A DNA stretch of 16,330 bases, taken from positions 1 to 16,330 of the forward strand of contig CAYTIB010000068.1 in assembly GCA_964437725.1 (NCBI GenBank), in the 5' to 3' direction. This document shows, in pieces, positions 15,605 to 16,330 of the stretch. The position numbers and the translations under genes were made by a program. The first letter of the stretch is position 1; every line of letters starts with the position of its first letter. The DNA comes from CAYTIB01 sp964437725. GTDB taxonomy: Bacteria > UBA8248 > JACPRG01 > G963555815. A model generated the notes under the pieces. That model made no database searches, was not told the origin of the DNA, and was given only the letters and a program-made list of their open reading frames with translations.

Positions 15605-15696
15605 CGTCTTGTCCTTTCCAGAAAGCTACAGAGAACAAACCACAAAGGGAAAATGGCCACTCCTACTGAAATGCAAGTCCAAAAAGACGTTAACAC
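15595..15696 (-). other. Possible small single-helix membrane peptide frame overlapping the ispH start
   Basis: A 33-codon frame with GTG at 15696 reads VLTSFWTCISVGVAIFPLWF and continues to a basic end, ERTRRWE, stopping with TGA inside the first codons of ispH. It fills the gap after the phosphoesterase and has the composition of a one-helix membrane peptide. Its initiation signal is weak (GGGATCAG directly before GTG). It could be a coupled leader for ispH or simply an open frame by chance. Confidence 0.25.
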
Positions 15697-15710
15697 CTGA
15701 TCCCAACCAA

Positions 15711-16304
15711 CTAAAGTTTGATCAAAAAGCTTTTCTCTTCGTTTTTTTCTTCATCTAACGATAGGAACATCCCTGAAATTTCATCTCGGTCCTTAACTTC
15801 CATTCGAACAACAGTACGGGGCAGATTAAAGCGCTTTTTGCCGGCACTTCCAGGATTCAAGAAAAAACATCTACCATTGTTTCCAACCGGTAGCCAACCT
15901 GCAAAAGGTTGGTGGGTGTGACCATAGACCACTACATTAGCCCGATGTGAAGAAACGAGGGACACAATTAGCGGCAAAGGCATTCCACTCGCCACTCCCT
16001 CATGGATAAGAAGAGCCTGGAGATTCCCCAATTGAATCACTACCGACATTGGGAGGCTATCGCCTGGCAGGCCTCCATCTACGTTCCCAACCACTACCGC
16101 CACTGGAGCGATTGCTTCTAATTCAACAGCCACTTCCTCAGATCCAACATCACCGGCGTGTAGGATAATATCCACACCGTCAAAAAAGTCAAACACCTGT
16201 GAATCAAGATAGCCGTGAGTATCTGAGATAACCCCAACAAGGTCGATGTTTTCTGGCCATTTGTTTTCCAAAGTTTCACCCGTACAAAAATTTGGATGGG
16301 TCAT
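15711..16304 (-). CDS. YfcE/MJ0936-type metallophosphoesterase
   Basis: This 197-residue cytoplasmic protein shows the calcineurin-like two-metal site of the YfcE group: SDTHG (Asp28, His30), HAGD (Asp52), GNVD (Asn74), LIHEG (His101), GHTH (128-131) and NPGSAG. Family members hydrolyse phosphodiesters in vitro, and physiological substrates are mostly unknown. The usual HGH of the fifth motif reads HEG here. The last 20 residues are highly charged. ATG at 16304 has no Shine-Dalgarno sequence (CCCCTC precedes it) and gives about 20 residues before the first strand, longer than typical, so the true start may be further in. It is the first gene of the ispH group in this window, with 106 bases to ispH. 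Bases 16305-16330 to its right hold nothing recognisable. Confidence 0.9.
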   Translation of the reverse strand: MTHPNFCTGETLENKWPENIDLVGVISDTHGYLDSQVFDFFDGVDIILHAGDVGSEEVAVELEAIAPVAVVVGNVDGGLPGDSLPMSVVIQLGNLQALLIHEGVASGMPLPLIVSLVSSHRANVVVYGHTHQPFAGWLPVGNNGRCFFLNPGSAGKKRFNLPRTVVRMEVKDRDEISGMFLSLDEEKNEEKSFLIKL

Positions 16305-16330
16305 GAGGGGAGCGGCGGGGGGGCAATTGG

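Overview
The window comes from a mid-GC bacterial chromosome and is densely packed. Every recognisable gene but one lies on the minus strand. The gene set is metabolic: the C5 (glutamyl-tRNA) haem route, the system II cytochrome c assembly protein CcsA, the MEP isoprenoid enzyme IspH, and TrkA. Together with a signal-peptide-bearing protein and a carbamoyltransferase/SxtJ/DUF5989 module, this suggests a Gram-negative, respiring, free-living or environmental lineage (for example in the Desulfobacterota/Nitrospinota/Methylomirabilota range). That placement is inference; no rRNA or other phylogenetic marker is present to settle it. I saw no mobile elements, tRNAs, rRNAs or CRISPR arrays.

Layout from left to right (minus-strand genes are transcribed right to left). 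1-539: 5' part of trkA, cut by the window edge. 717-2846: a UvrD/PcrA/Rep-type helicase. 3080-3238: a 52-residue DUF5989 membrane protein, the only plus-strand gene. 3357-6680: a NodU/CmcH carbamoyltransferase, a small SxtJ-family membrane protein and an SGNH/GDSL hydrolase, transcribed as hydrolase, SxtJ, carbamoyltransferase. 6957-11624: a tight operon in the order ccsA, hemA, hemC, hemD, histidine phosphatase. 11992-16304: a second group in the order YfcE-like phosphoesterase, ispH fused to a UbiA-like membrane domain, CitE-like lyase, secreted coiled-coil/NTF2-like protein.

How the genes fit together: CcsA handles haem delivery and ligation to c-type cytochromes. HemA, HemC and HemD make the tetrapyrrole precursors, so haem synthesis and haem use share one transcription unit behind a clear TATAAT promoter; hemB and hemL are not in the window. 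IspH supplies isoprenoid diphosphates, and its fused UbiA-like half may use prenyl diphosphates. The carbamoyltransferase, SxtJ, DUF5989 and SGNH hydrolase resemble a recurrent but poorly understood association that may build or modify a carbamoylated envelope or extracellular product.

The points most worth following are the inverted, separately promoted DUF5989 gene facing its carbamoyltransferase, the IspH-UbiA fusion with an atypical first Asp motif, and an eight-G tract joining a well-initiated upstream reading frame to the out-of-frame trkA start.
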